Assembly: GCF_004125825.1 (NCBI RefSeq)
Contig: NZ_QQWI01000001.1
Location: forward strand, 397,464-461,463
Origin: Fusibacter sp. A1
GTDB taxonomy: Bacteria > Bacillota > Clostridia > Peptostreptococcales > Acidaminobacteraceae
Length of the DNA: 64,000 nt
Direction of reading: 5' to 3'
Shown: piece after piece, positions 34,637 to 44,381 of the stretch
Numbering within the stretch: position 1 is the first letter of the stretch
Layout: each line of letters opens with the position of its first letter
Translations under genes and position numbers: made by a program
Notes under the pieces: model-generated
What the model was told of the DNA's origin: nothing
Databases searched by the model: none
The model's input: the letters and a program-made list of their open reading frames with translations, nothing else

Positions 34637-36025
34637 TTAAAAATCAGCAAGTTTTGATGCTCTAGGGTACGGCTGCGTATCTCTGATGTTAGCCATGCCT
34701 GTCACATACATAAGGTATCTGTCAAAACCTAGACCGTAGCCCGAGTGATAGACTCCACCGTATTTACGCGTATCAAGGTACCAATCGTATTCGTCCTTTT
34801 CAAGTCCCATCTGCTCCATACGCTCCACCAACTTGTCAAAGCGTTCTTCCCTTTGTGAACCACCGATCAACTCTCCAACACCAGGTACGAGCATGTCACA
34901 GGCTGCAACCGTCTTACCGTCATCATTGAGTCGCATGTAGAACGACTTGATGTCTTTTGGATAGTCTGTCACGAATACAGGTTTTTTATAGATTTCCTCA
35001 GTCAGGTAACGCTCGTGCTCTGTTTGTAGGTCCATGCCCCATGCCACAGGATATTCGAATTCCTTACCCGAAGCCAATAGTTTTTCGACAGCCTCTGTGT
35101 ACGAAACTCTTCCGAAATCTGCTGCGACAAGCTTTTCAAGTCTGTCGATCAGGCCCTTTTGAATTCTGTCGTTGAAGAACTCAAGCTCTGGTCGCGCGTT
35201 TTCAAGAAGATACTTAGTGACGTATTTCACCATTTCTTCCGCAAGGTCCATGTTGTCGCTAAGATCGGCAAATGCCATCTCAGGCTCAAGCATCCAGAAT
35301 TCTGCGGCATGGCGAGCCGTATTCGAGTTTTCCGCTCTGAATGTCGGTCCAAATGTGTAGACGTTCTTAAAGGCTAGTGCGAACGGTTCTACAGCCAACT
35401 GGCCACTAACAGTAAGTGAAGTCTGCTTGCCGAAGAAATCCTTGCTGTAGTCGATAGCCCCTTCCACAAGTGGTGGGTTTTTCATATCAAGCGTAGAGAC
35501 TTGGAACATCTCTCCAGCGCCTTCACAGTCGCTTGATGTGACGATTGGAGTATGCACGTACACAAATCCTCTAGTGTTGAAGAATTCATGGAATGCGAAG
35601 GAAGCAAGCGAGCGCACTCTGAACATCGCAGAGAACGTGTTGCTGCGCGGTCTTAAGTGCGCGATCGTTCTAAGGTATTCAAAGGTATGTCGCTTCTTTT
35701 GAAGCGGATAATCGCTTTCAGAACCGGCGACAAGCGTCACCCTCTCTGCTTTTATCTCAAAAGGCTGTTTCGCATCCGGTGTCAATACCAGTACGCCCTC
35801 TACTTCAAGTCCTGATGCGATGCTGAATTTTGTAATCGCTTCAAAGTTGCCAAGTTCACCATCATAGACCACTTGAATGTTGTTGTAATAGGTACCGTCA
35901 TTGAGTTCAATGAATCCAAAGTTTTTAGAACCGCGATTCGTGCGGATCCACCCTTGTAAAGTTACTGCTTTATCAGCATATGCTTCTTTGTTTTTGTAAA
36001 TGTCTCTTACTTGTGTTATAGCCAC
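34637..36025 (-). CDS. asnS: Asparaginyl-tRNA synthetase
   Basis: The 462-residue class IIb synthetase has an N-terminal OB-fold anticodon-binding domain (about 1-100, [20 protein letters not shown]). The catalytic core contains motif 2 in [21 protein letters not shown] and motif 3 in [16 protein letters not shown] with IRDTQPYPR close to the end. The [11 protein letters not shown] sequence is typical of AsnRS rather than AspRS. It attaches asparagine to tRNA-Asn. The gene has its own promoter and T-box leader with an AAC specifier, which independently supports the assignment. Confidence 0.96.
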   Translation of the reverse strand: MAITQVRDIYKNKEAYADKAVTLQGWIRTNRGSKNFGFIELNDGTYYNNIQVVYDGELGNFEAITKFSIASGLEVEGVLVLTPDAKQPFEIKAERVTLVAGSESDYPLQKKRHTFEYLRTIAHLRPRSNTFSAMFRVRSLASFAFHEFFNTRGFVYVHTPIVTSSDCEGAGEMFQVSTLDMKNPPLVEGAIDYSKDFFGKQTSLTVSGQLAVEPFALAFKNVYTFGPTFRAENSNTARHAAEFWMLEPEMAFADLSDNMDLAEEMVKYVTKYLLENARPELEFFNDRIQKGLIDRLEKLVAADFGRVSYTEAVEKLLASGKEFEYPVAWGMDLQTEHERYLTEEIYKKPVFVTDYPKDIKSFYMRLNDDGKTVAACDMLVPGVGELIGGSQREERFDKLVERMEQMGLEKDEYDWYLDTRKYGGVYHSGYGLGFDRYLMYVTGMANIRDTQPYPRASKLADF

Positions 36026-36051
36026 TGCAAACCCTCCTTAATTTAAGTTTC

Positions 36052-36286
36052 AAAAAAATAAAAGAGCGCCTTCGTTGGGACGAAGCGCTCGTGGTACCAC
36101 CCATTTTTGTTCTCTAACTGTTAACGCCAGGTTACGCCTGATCCTAATAGTGCGGAGCACGTTCAGTCAGGACCTCAGGGCTGTTCTTCACTCAATGGCT
36201 TCGACTTGGCTTACACTATCCCAAGCTCGCTGGTCCCACTTCAATCGAGTTACTCGTCCCATCATAGGTTAAGTATTCTTATTAGT
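36052..36286 (-). promoter_or_regulatory. T-box leader of asnS (specifier AAC, Asn)
   Basis: On the minus strand GGGTGGTACCACG (36102-36090) is the T-box. Right after it the terminator stem GAGCGC-TTCG/CGAA-GCGCTC (36090-36064) runs into TTTTATTTTTTT. Stem I contains AGCGAG and CTTGG...CCAAG, and the specifier triplet is AAC at 36185-36183 in GTGAAGAACAGCCC. It should be induced when tRNA-Asn is uncharged. Confidence 0.93.
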
Positions 36287-36290
36287 TGCA

Positions 36291-36319
36291 ATTATAGTAT
36301 AGAGTTTCACTTCTGTCAA
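36291..36319 (-). promoter_or_regulatory. Predicted promoter of the asnS T-box transcript
   Basis: Perfect TTGACA (36319-36314) and TATAAT (36296-36291) hexamers on the minus strand, 17 bp apart. Confidence 0.88.
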
Positions 36320-36402
36320 TACGCGAAGATCATACAAAGTGTGGTTTAATGGATGATAAATTGGTATAATGATAAACACATCACTTACAAAGGAGCAACT
36401 CT

Positions 36403-37590
36403 ATGACAGGGCTTACACTTAACAATCTTGTAGATATACACTATACGATCCTCGTGGCATTCTGCTTCTCTGCTTTCGTCTTCTCAGTTACCTATAGGCA
36501 ACTTGGCGACAGGAGAGTGCATCAAGCTACGCGCCTGATCGGTGTGCTGTTTTTTGTAGCCATTCAAAAGATTTGGGTCAATGACATCTCACTTTTTAAG
36601 GCGCTTATGATGGGCGAAACCATCTACTTTATCAGCGCCGCCATCTCAGAGTTCGTGTCAGACAAAAGTTCAAAGCAAGAGGTGCTTTCTTTCTTTACTG
36701 CAACTCTTTTGATAAGCTCCAGTCTTTACCTCACCTTCAATCCAGAGATACCAGAAATCTATAACTTGAACCTCCGGTGGATAGCGATCGCACACATCGC
36801 GGCGATGCTTATCGATGTCAGTGTCAAACTGCTTAAGCATAGGCCGATGAGCTTTGCGATACCACACCTCTTCAATACCCTTGGAAGTCTTACGATCATC
36901 TTCCTATTCAACGTGGATGGCCTTTTCTTCCTCATCATCTTCAAGACCGTCTATTTCATCAGCATCCACGTAGGCATCTGGAGAGCCATTCAGAACTATC
37001 ACCTCGAGCACCTCAGTCACGCAAGGCATATCGAAAAGAATTTTGACAATGCCGTTCGTAAAGAAGTCAATGAGCGGATGTTCTATATGGAACTTTCAAA
37101 GGAAAAAATAGCGAAGGTGGCTAGAACCGATGACATGACCGGAGCACTTAACAAAAAGGCACTCCTTAACGAGATGGACAAGCTGATCGCCGATAAGCGC
37201 ACGCATACCTATTCGGTACTGATGTTCGATATCGATAAGTTTAAAAACGTCAACGACACCTTAGGCCATATCGTAGGCGACAGGTGCATCAAAACCCTCG
37301 CCCGGATCGCCAAGGAAAGCATTCGCGACGAGGACTTCCTTGGCAGGTATGGCGGAGATGAGTTTTTCATCCTACTCACAGGCGCCGATATCCAGACTGC
37401 GGTCGTCGTCGCCGAAAGGTTCAGAAGAAAAGTGGCTCAGACGGACAATCCTCATTTCACCATCTCGGTTGGAATTTCAAACTATCCCGATAACGGAAGA
37501 ACGGTTCAGGAGATCATCCATCACGCGGATGAAGGCCTGTATCTCTCAAAAGAAAAAGGTAGAAACACGGTCAGTTATAAAAGCACATGA
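36403..37590 (+). CDS. Membrane diguanylate cyclase (GGDEF protein)
   Basis: The 395-residue protein has six or seven predicted membrane helices in its first 200 residues, then a short linker and a GGDEF domain at about 235-395. The active site RYGGDEFFILL is intact, and the inhibitory RxxD motif (RDED) lies exactly five residues before GGDEF, so a feedback-controlled cyclase that makes cyclic di-GMP is expected. AAGGAG precedes the ATG, and a TATAAT box lies at about 36364. The N-terminal sensor is not a family I can name. It is a single-gene unit. Confidence 0.9.
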   Translation: MTGLTLNNLVDIHYTILVAFCFSAFVFSVTYRQLGDRRVHQATRLIGVLFFVAIQKIWVNDISLFKALMMGETIYFISAAISEFVSDKSSKQEVLSFFTATLLISSSLYLTFNPEIPEIYNLNLRWIAIAHIAAMLIDVSVKLLKHRPMSFAIPHLFNTLGSLTIIFLFNVDGLFFLIIFKTVYFISIHVGIWRAIQNYHLEHLSHARHIEKNFDNAVRKEVNERMFYMELSKEKIAKVARTDDMTGALNKKALLNEMDKLIADKRTHTYSVLMFDIDKFKNVNDTLGHIVGDRCIKTLARIAKESIRDEDFLGRYGGDEFFILLTGADIQTAVVVAERFRRKVAQTDNPHFTISVGISNYPDNGRTVQEIIHHADEGLYLSKEKGRNTVSYKST

Positions 37591-37594
37591 AAGC

Positions 37595-37632
37595 AAAAAA
37601 AGTACGCCCCTTCTTTAGAAGGGGCGTTTTCA
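37595..37632. terminator. Bidirectional terminator between the GGDEF gene and the EamA gene
   Basis: Perfect stem ACGCCCCTTCT/AGAAGGGGCGT with a tiny loop and A/T runs on both sides. Confidence 0.9.
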
Positions 37633-37633
37633 T

Positions 37634-38473
37634 TTATAGATTAACAAGCACTAACCCAAACATCGTGATGATAAGGGCCGTCCGTGTGCGTCTGTTCGAT
37701 TTTTCTCCAAATAGGATACGGCTCATGATCGTGATTGTCGCTATGGCACCCGCGCTATAGAATGCGAAGACCACAGACGTATTGAGCACAGAAAGTGCTG
37801 CGATTAAAAAGAAGGACGTCAGCATGTTGGGTATCCCGACGGCGATTCCTGTCATCATATCTAGCCTTGTTACCTTCACCTTTTTCAAGACAAGCATGGT
37901 TCCACTTAGGACCATCGCAGTCGCGAAGGTGGTTAAAAGGAACACCGCTTTCATATGTTCAGGTTGCGTCTGCTGAAAGAACTTATTCATGAATTCCGCC
38001 ATACCGCCGACCGCGAACAGGATGACAAGACTTGTGTTCACTTCCAGCTTAAAGTCTTTCGTCGTATTGGAAATCACAATCGCGGCCATCAATATCGCGA
38101 CTCCTGCAAATTGAATACCTGTCGGGACTTCCTTCCAGATGACGAGTGCGAAAATCATCGGTACTAGAATTCCCATCTTCATATACATTCCAGATAGCGA
38201 CGCGCCAGATTTTGCCACCGCATGCTGGTAGGTCAAAAAGGCTCCCAAGAAGAATATCCCCGTAACAAAGCCGATCGCCACTGTTGCCATCGACGACACG
38301 AAGGAGATGTCTTCAAGAAAAGGATTGCTAAGCAGCGTGATCAGACTCATCACAGTCGCTGCGATATAGTTGAAAAAGGAAACCGCCATAGAATGTGTGC
38401 CTTTGCCAGTCGCCCATTTGAAGACAAGTGCGATGCTTGCTGAAAATAGGATGGCGATAAGTAGACTACCCAT
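37634..38473 (-). CDS. EamA/DMT-superfamily transporter
   Basis: The 279-residue, strongly hydrophobic protein has about ten membrane helices with the two-fold repeat of EamA permeases (first half ends near KDFKLEV at about 140). Landmarks include AKSGASLSGMYMKMGILVPM and LNTSVVFAFYSAGAIATITI. The substrate may be an amino acid, nucleoside or other metabolite. The start codon comes one base after the luxS stop (TAAGATG) with no separate ribosome binding site, so it is translationally coupled to luxS. Confidence 0.87.
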   Translation of the reverse strand: MGSLLIAILFSASIALVFKWATGKGTHSMAVSFFNYIAATVMSLITLLSNPFLEDISFVSSMATVAIGFVTGIFFLGAFLTYQHAVAKSGASLSGMYMKMGILVPMIFALVIWKEVPTGIQFAGVAILMAAIVISNTTKDFKLEVNTSLVILFAVGGMAEFMNKFFQQTQPEHMKAVFLLTTFATAMVLSGTMLVLKKVKVTRLDMMTGIAVGIPNMLTSFFLIAALSVLNTSVVFAFYSAGAIATITIMSRILFGEKSNRRTRTALIITMFGLVLVNL

Positions 38474-38474
38474 C

Positions 38475-38954
38475 TTAAAGCGCCGGATAGTTCAGGCGAC
38501 TGTCGTCGATGTCCTGAAGTACTTGCAGGTATGTCCTTGCCTCTTCTTTTGCTCCTGCGAGATCATGGAGCTCATATTGGCCGCATTCCATTCTTTTGGT
38601 TCCTGGAACCTCTCCTTCATATCCAACGACAAACTCCATCGACGCGGTAATCATGGGTAATACGTCATCCGAAGTATAACTTCCATGAAGCACCAGATAC
38701 ATTCCTGTCTGACATCCCATCGGTCCGAAGTAGACCACCTTGTCAGAGATCGTCTCATCCGACCTGAAATAGGTCGCAAGCAGGTGTTCAAGCGTATGCG
38801 CCACCTTAGGGGTCATGTAATCCCCACCGTTTGGCAACTTGAACCTTAAATCAAATGTCGTTACTGTCTCTTCACCCAGATGGTCGATTCTCGAAACGTA
38901 GACACCTTCCTTCAATCGATCATGATCGACGGTAAAACTAGCAATCTTCTTCAT
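38475..38954 (-). CDS. luxS: S-ribosylhomocysteine lyase LuxS
   Basis: The 159-residue protein has all LuxS active-site features: His53 and His57 in HTLEHLLATYFR with Cys124 in RMECGQYELHDL as metal ligands, the catalytic Cys81 in GPMGCQTGMYL, and the acid-base Glu56. It cleaves S-ribosylhomocysteine to homocysteine and DPD, the precursor of autoinducer-2, within the activated methyl cycle. It lies between a BTAD-type activator gene (28-bp gap) and an EamA transporter gene (1-bp gap). No pfs gene is in the window. AGGAGGAGG precedes the start. Confidence 0.96.
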   Translation of the reverse strand: MKKIASFTVDHDRLKEGVYVSRIDHLGEETVTTFDLRFKLPNGGDYMTPKVAHTLEHLLATYFRSDETISDKVVYFGPMGCQTGMYLVLHGSYTSDDVLPMITASMEFVVGYEGEVPGTKRMECGQYELHDLAGAKEEARTYLQVLQDIDDSRLNYPAL

Positions 38955-38982
38955 GTCGTCCTCCTCCTATATACCCCTTAGT

Positions 38983-41274
38983 TTACAAGGCTTCTTCCTG
39001 TTTATCAAGCAAGTCCGAAGTCTTATCTTGTGATAGTTCAATCCTTGTGTAGATCAGTTCCAATTTCCTGTTGATTGGAGACTTGACATCCATACGGTAG
39101 CAGTAGTGGTCAAGGGCGCTGAACATGTCCGATTCCTTATAGCGGGCGACCAGCTTGAGCATCACCTCATATTGCCAGACAGGCGCCTTATGTTCAACCA
39201 GATAGTGTACATAATCGGTAAACACCTTGTAGATCAGACCGATCTCGTATTTGTTGCCAAGTTTCTCAGCCTTTTCAAGGGCGCTTAACATGGCTTCGTG
39301 CTGTCTCTCTTCAAATCCGTTTTTATACAGGCCGCATGCCACGCCATATGCTCTGGCGATAGCCTGGCCCCACCTGTACTCATATTTCTCATAAAGGTTG
39401 TTGGCCTTTTTAAAGTAGGACCTTGCCGTGTCATACTTGCGAGCCTCATAAGCGACTTGACCGGCCTGTGTGTAAAACACGGTCAGACGCCCGTACAAAC
39501 CTTTGCTTTTTAACTGTCTTATCGCCTCTTCAAGAAGCGTCAGCGCTTCATCATAGGCACGGGTCAACCGCTTTGATTCAGCCAAATAGTATTTACAAGC
39601 CACGATACCGAGCGAGTACTGCTGCGCGTCATCTAGCGTCAAGGTGTTATGAATCGACTCTTCCAATAGGGTGTTCCCTCTTTCAAAATCACCTCTAAGT
39701 ACCGACTCAAGTCCACTAAGCCTTAAAAAACAAGCATTAGGGTAAGTGTTGATGTCGTCAAACACCTTTAGACCTTCATCGACAATCCCCTTTAGCCCGT
39801 CCACATCGTGGATGTTGATTTTGTGAAACGCCAGCTGCAGCATTCCTTTAAACAGCATTTCAACGTCATTGTCCTGTTTGGCTTCCCTGATCAGCCGGTC
39901 GATCGAACAAACACCCTTGTCGTACTCTCCGCACTTTATGGCGTACCTGCCCTTGATATGCAGCACCTTTTGACTCAGGTTGGATACTTTCTGCCGATAG
40001 CTTTTAGGAATGATCAGCGAGTCAAAAAGATGGTCGATGACTTCAAGCTCCTTGTCTACCGCCTCATTGCTCATATAGATCAGGCTGGGATGGATCGACC
40101 TCTGATAATTGATCACAGGGAATGTCTCGTGGTTCACTTGAAGGTATTCGGAAAGATACTCCACCCGGTACTTCAACTCGTTCAAGCGGTCCCCTGCCTT
40201 CTGGTAGTGGTGGATTAGCGACTTGAACTCCGTGATCGCCATATTGTCCTTGAGCCTGATCTGAACCTGATTGGCGATACGTTGATGGATGATTCTTTTT
40301 TGAGCTTTTAAAAGTCCGTTGTAGACAAAGTCCTTGAGTGTCTCAGAAACAAAGGAAAATCTAAGCTCATCCTTTTTTTCGAACTCGACGACCAGCCGCT
40401 TTTCGACAAGTTCTTTGATCGATGTCAGTAGATTCCATTCACTTTGTCCGCTCATGGCGAGAATATCGTCAAAGGGTATCGAACTCATATAGCAAGAGAA
40501 GATGGCGATAACATGTTTGGCGTCTTCGCTGAGCGAGTTCAATTGATTCAGTAGTCCATCCCCTTGTGTCGAATGATCGGGACTCACCACCACGTTACTG
40601 TCCGTTTCTTTGAAATCCAGCACTTTTTTATAAAGGGCGGCTGTCTGAGTGTCGGGCGTTATCCCCAGATCCTTCTTCAATTTCTCCTCAAGACGCTTAT
40701 AGGCGTCGATTCCCTTGTTGTACTGCTGGATGTTCATGTAGGTCTTCATCAGTTTCCTGTAAATGGCCTCGTCATAAGGATCCTGTGTGAGGATCAGTTT
40801 ACACCACCTGATGATCTGATCGGGTTCTGTGGATACTGTCAGTTTCTCATACGCATTCGATATCCTCGACTCCCTGTACTTATCTCGCTCGTACATGACC
40901 CATTCGTCAAAAAAATCGGCTTCTTTGACATGAAAGTTATGTAGGAATTCACCGCTTAAGGATAGGTATTTGCTTCCGTCCACTTTGGTTTCGACATCGA
41001 TAAGCTCCTCGTTTATCGAGATGGTCTGTCTTGTCTGTGTAATAAATATGCCAGGCCCGAACAAAGTCTTAATGATATATAGGGCGTTTCTTAAATTTTT
41101 TTTGGCAGACTGGTCTTCAAGATCCGCCCAGAACAAGTGGATCAGACGTTCCCTTGTCACCTCTTTGTGGATCGCCATGTAATAGAAGAGTCCTTCCGCT
41201 TTTTTAAAAGGAAACCTGACCTGCTGGTTGTTCAAATATACACCGGGTTCTCCAAATACAGTCACTCTAATCAT
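38983..41274 (-). CDS. BTAD/SARP-type transcriptional activator with TPR-like C-terminus
   Basis: ATG 41274 with GGAGG 5 bp upstream gives 763 residues. Residues 1-90 form an OmpR-like winged helix (VTVFGEPGVYLNNQQVRFPF, RERLIHLFWADLEDQSAKKN). The bacterial transcriptional activator domain (BTAD) follows at about 95-230 (DPYDEAIYRKLMKTYMNIQQ, AYKRLEEKLKKDLGITPDTQ). No NTPase P-loop is seen. A winged-helix-like part at about 250-330 and TPR-like helical repeats up to the end complete it. Such proteins are AfsR/SARP relatives that activate nearby genes; luxS and EamA directly downstream are the natural candidates. Confidence 0.87.
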   Translation of the reverse strand: MIRVTVFGEPGVYLNNQQVRFPFKKAEGLFYYMAIHKEVTRERLIHLFWADLEDQSAKKNLRNALYIIKTLFGPGIFITQTRQTISINEELIDVETKVDGSKYLSLSGEFLHNFHVKEADFFDEWVMYERDKYRESRISNAYEKLTVSTEPDQIIRWCKLILTQDPYDEAIYRKLMKTYMNIQQYNKGIDAYKRLEEKLKKDLGITPDTQTAALYKKVLDFKETDSNVVVSPDHSTQGDGLLNQLNSLSEDAKHVIAIFSCYMSSIPFDDILAMSGQSEWNLLTSIKELVEKRLVVEFEKKDELRFSFVSETLKDFVYNGLLKAQKRIIHQRIANQVQIRLKDNMAITEFKSLIHHYQKAGDRLNELKYRVEYLSEYLQVNHETFPVINYQRSIHPSLIYMSNEAVDKELEVIDHLFDSLIIPKSYRQKVSNLSQKVLHIKGRYAIKCGEYDKGVCSIDRLIREAKQDNDVEMLFKGMLQLAFHKINIHDVDGLKGIVDEGLKVFDDINTYPNACFLRLSGLESVLRGDFERGNTLLEESIHNTLTLDDAQQYSLGIVACKYYLAESKRLTRAYDEALTLLEEAIRQLKSKGLYGRLTVFYTQAGQVAYEARKYDTARSYFKKANNLYEKYEYRWGQAIARAYGVACGLYKNGFEERQHEAMLSALEKAEKLGNKYEIGLIYKVFTDYVHYLVEHKAPVWQYEVMLKLVARYKESDMFSALDHYCYRMDVKSPINRKLELIYTRIELSQDKTSDLLDKQEEAL

Positions 41275-41375
41275 GTAGGCCTCCAACCGTCAATATCCGT
41301 CTCATATACTCTCTATTATAGACGTTTTTTGAGTATCTGTGCGCATTAAATCGTTAAAGTGCGATCCACTCAAGA

Positions 41376-41420
41376 TAAAAGGCAGTTAAGCGAATACACG
41401 CCTAACTGCCTCGGGTTTTT
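41376..41420. terminator. Terminator after fhs
   Basis: Stem AGGCAGTTA-GCG/CGC-TAACTGCCT with loop of about 6; the minus-strand exit is TTTTATCTT, and a T run also follows on the plus strand. Confidence 0.85.
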
Positions 41421-41449
41421 AAGTCACTTGGAATCTAAGACAGTGTCAC

Positions 41450-43129
41450 CTAGAACAATCCAGTGATGTTGCCGTCGTCATCCATATCCATATTCATCGC
41501 CGCAGGGACTTTAGGAAGTCCAGGCATTGTCATTACCTCACCGGTAAGAGCCACGACAAATCCTGCGCCTGCAGATACCTTAAGTTGTCTTACTGCGATT
41601 CTAAATCCTTCAGGTCTACCTTTTAGCGATGGATCGTCACTAAGTGAGTACTGGGTTTTAGCCATGCAGATCGGAAGATGGTCATAACCGATCGCTTTGA
41701 TGCTGTCGATTTGCTTTAGAGCGGCTGCTGAGAAATCCACGCCGTCCGCGCCGTATATCTCCATTGCGATTGTTTCGATTTTTTCCTTTACAGGCATATC
41801 AAGATCATAAAGCGGTTTGAATACGGATTCGTTTTTATCTGTGATCTCAATGACCTTTTCAGCAAGTGCAACTCCGCCGTCTCCGCCATTGGCCCAGACA
41901 TCCGAAAGTACAACATCCACACCGATTTCTTCACACAAGTCATTCAAGAGATCAAGCTCAGCCGCTGTGTCTGTCGGGAACTTGTTGATGGCGATAAGGG
42001 CCGGAACACCGAATTTACGGATATTCTCAACATGTTTCTGAATGTTTCCAAAGCCCGCTCTGAGCGCGTCGAGGTTTTCTTCGTTCAACTCGTTCTTGCC
42101 TACTCCGCCATGGTTCTTAAGCGCGCGAACCGTACCTACGATCACTGCGATCGCCGGATCAAGTTCTGCGTATCTGCATTTGATATTGAAGAACTTCTCA
42201 GCTCCAAGATCCGCACCAAAGCCAGCTTCTGTCACAACATAGTCGGCAAGCTTTAAAGCAGTCGAAGTAGCCATGACACTGTTACAGCCGTGAGCGATAT
42301 TCGCAAAAGGACCACCATGAATAAAAGCAGGTGTGTTTTCAAGGGTTTGCACAAGGTTAGGCTTGATCGCGTCTTTAAGAAGCAGGGAAATCGCTCCTGT
42401 AGCACCCAAGTCATCGACAGTCACAGGCTTTTGCTCGTAGGTATAACCGATGATCATTCTACCGATTCTTGCTTTAAGATCCGCTATGCTTGTAGCAAGG
42501 CAAAGTACCGCCATGATTTCTGAAGCTACAGAGATGTCAAATCCATCTTCTCTAGGCACTCCGTTGGGTCTACCGCCTAGTCCGATTACTGTATGTCTTA
42601 AGGCCCTGTCGTTCATATCCAGTACGCGTTTCCACGCAAGTCTTCTAGGGTCTAGGTTGAGTGCGTTTCCTTGATGTATGTGGTTGTCGATCAGTGCGGA
42701 CAACAAGTTGTGCGATGTCGTTACCGCGTGGATATCACCTGTAAAATGCAAGTTGATGTCTTCCATCGGTACCACTTGTGCATAACCGCCACCAGCAGCT
42801 CCGCCTTTTACGCCGAAACAAGGTCCAAGAGAAGGCTCTCTTAGCGTCGTGAATGTCTTTTTACCTATCTTGTTAAGACCCATGCTAAGACCGATATTCG
42901 TTGTCGTCTTACCTTCACCAGCCGGTGTCGGATTGATTGCGGTTACAAGAATCAGCTTGCCGTTTGGCTTATCTTTCAGACTGCTGATAAAATCAAGATT
43001 GACCTTCGCCTTATAGTGACCATACAGTTCAATTGAATCCTCGTCGATTCCAACCTGTTCCGCCACCTCGATGATTTTTTTCATTTCTGCCTTTTGGGCA
43101 ATTTCGATATCCGATAAAAACGTTTTCAT
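41450..43129 (-). CDS. fhs: Formate-tetrahydrofolate ligase
   Basis: This 559-residue enzyme has the P-loop-like [20 protein letters not shown] at about 67-86, [20 protein letters not shown], and the C-terminal [20 protein letters not shown] with a glycine-rich [20 protein letters not shown]. It joins formate to tetrahydrofolate using ATP, the entry step of the methyl branch of one-carbon metabolism in acetogens and purine- or glycine-using clostridia. It stands alone, without folD, metF or the acetyl-CoA synthase genes. AGGAGG precedes the ATG. Confidence 0.96.
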   Translation of the reverse strand: MKTFLSDIEIAQKAEMKKIIEVAEQVGIDEDSIELYGHYKAKVNLDFISSLKDKPNGKLILVTAINPTPAGEGKTTTNIGLSMGLNKIGKKTFTTLREPSLGPCFGVKGGAAGGGYAQVVPMEDINLHFTGDIHAVTTSHNLLSALIDNHIHQGNALNLDPRRLAWKRVLDMNDRALRHTVIGLGGRPNGVPREDGFDISVASEIMAVLCLATSIADLKARIGRMIIGYTYEQKPVTVDDLGATGAISLLLKDAIKPNLVQTLENTPAFIHGGPFANIAHGCNSVMATSTALKLADYVVTEAGFGADLGAEKFFNIKCRYAELDPAIAVIVGTVRALKNHGGVGKNELNEENLDALRAGFGNIQKHVENIRKFGVPALIAINKFPTDTAAELDLLNDLCEEIGVDVVLSDVWANGGDGGVALAEKVIEITDKNESVFKPLYDLDMPVKEKIETIAMEIYGADGVDFSAAALKQIDSIKAIGYDHLPICMAKTQYSLSDDPSLKGRPEGFRIAVRQLKVSAGAGFVVALTGEVMTMPGLPKVPAAMNMDMDDDGNITGLF

Positions 43130-43261
43130 TATTGCAGCCTCCTCATTAGTTTTATTAATTACACCTTACTTGCCAAACGTCTATGAAAACGTCAATAGAT
43201 TGATTCTTGTAGATGTTTTATAGCTTTAATTGGGTGAAGTAATCGTCTGTCGTTTTCCAAA

Positions 43262-43290
43262 GAAAAGAACTTGCCCAAGGCAAGTTCTTG
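43262..43290 (-). terminator. Terminator after cheV
   Basis: Stem AAGAACTTGCC/GGCAAGTTCTT, loop TTG, followed by TTTTCTTT on the minus strand. Confidence 0.9.
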
Positions 43291-43295
43291 CTATG

Positions 43296-44201
43296 CTATT
43301 CGATTCCTAACAGTAGATCGATCATTTCTATCAGCTGGCCGATCTCCGGTTTACTCATCTGAGCGTCAGCTCCGACCGCCTCACCCTTATGGCGTAATTC
43401 GCCGGTGATAAGCGATGAGAAGATGATGATCGGTAGATTGCGAAGTACCTTATGCTCTTTTAATCTTCTGGTCAAGGTGTGCCCGTCAAGTTTTGGCATC
43501 TCTATGTCGGTGATCAGCAGTTGAGCTTCTCTTTTGAAGTTCTCGCCCTCGGTTTTGACCAGTTCGTCAAAATAGTTGAGCGCTTCCTGACCGTCGTTGA
43601 AAAACCTCAGCTTGGTGTATCCTGCAAGCGTCAGGGTATCCAGCAACACTTTTCTGATTATTGGCGAGTCGTCTGCAAGTACGAGCTTGTAACCCGCACG
43701 GTCCTTAGTCTCGATATGCTGCATACGCTCCACGCTGATTCCAGTCTGTGGGCTGATATCCATCACAATTTTTTCGAAGTCAAGCAGCATGAAAATCTTC
43801 TGATCCAGATTGATATTTGCGATGACAAGACTCTGATCAAGCAGTTCATCCGGTTTGATCATATCCGCCCATTTGATTCTGTGTATGCCTAGTACCTCAT
43901 CCACACAAAATGCGACTTTAATCTGATTGAACTCACACAATAAGGTCATTTTGTTCTCGGTGCTATCAAACGCCTTTTTCTCTAGCACGTGCTGAAGATC
44001 GATCACAGTGACGACTTCCCCTCTTACAAGAGTAAGTCCCATGATTGAAGCATGGGCGTTGGGCACTTTCGCAGTCTCTCCCAATTGAAGTATCTCACGA
44101 ACTTTTACCACATTTATAGCATAATGTTTGCCATGGACTTTGAATTTAAGTATCTCTACCTCACCGGTTCCTGTCTCTAATAGAATTCCCGTTTGATCCA
44201 T
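43296..44201 (-). CDS. cheV: CheV-type chemotaxis coupling protein (CheW-receiver fusion)
   Basis: The 301-residue protein has an N-terminal CheW domain (about 15-155, INVVKVREILQLGETAKVPN, LTLVRGEVVTVIDLQHVLEK). A receiver domain follows at about 172-301: YKLVLADDSPIIRKVLLDTL with the acidic pair, LLITDIEMPKLDG with the phosphoacceptor Asp, IIIFSSLITGE, and the conserved Lys in MSKPE. CheV couples receptors to CheA and adapts through phosphorylation. It is a single-gene unit away from other chemotaxis genes. GAGGAGGAG precedes the ATG. Confidence 0.93.
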   Translation of the reverse strand: MDQTGILLETGTGEVEILKFKVHGKHYAINVVKVREILQLGETAKVPNAHASIMGLTLVRGEVVTVIDLQHVLEKKAFDSTENKMTLLCEFNQIKVAFCVDEVLGIHRIKWADMIKPDELLDQSLVIANINLDQKIFMLLDFEKIVMDISPQTGISVERMQHIETKDRAGYKLVLADDSPIIRKVLLDTLTLAGYTKLRFFNDGQEALNYFDELVKTEGENFKREAQLLITDIEMPKLDGHTLTRRLKEHKVLRNLPIIIFSSLITGELRHKGEAVGADAQMSKPEIGQLIEMIDLLLGIE

Positions 44202-44309
44202 ACTTGCTCCTCCTCGGTTATTACAGCTTTATGTTCTTTAGCTTATTGTAAATCCGTATACCCCAATTTTAACATATAAAAACACTTGTTAGTAATGTAA
44301 ATACAATAA

Positions 44310-44345
44310 TAAAGCCGACATATCTGAAATATGTCGGCTCCTTTA
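44310..44345 (-). terminator. Terminator after kbl
   Basis: Stem GCCGACATAT/ATATGTCGGC with a five-base loop, followed by TTTATTATTG on the minus strand. Confidence 0.85.
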
Positions 44346-44381
44346 TTAGGTTGTTACACTCACCACATGCGAAAATCGGAT

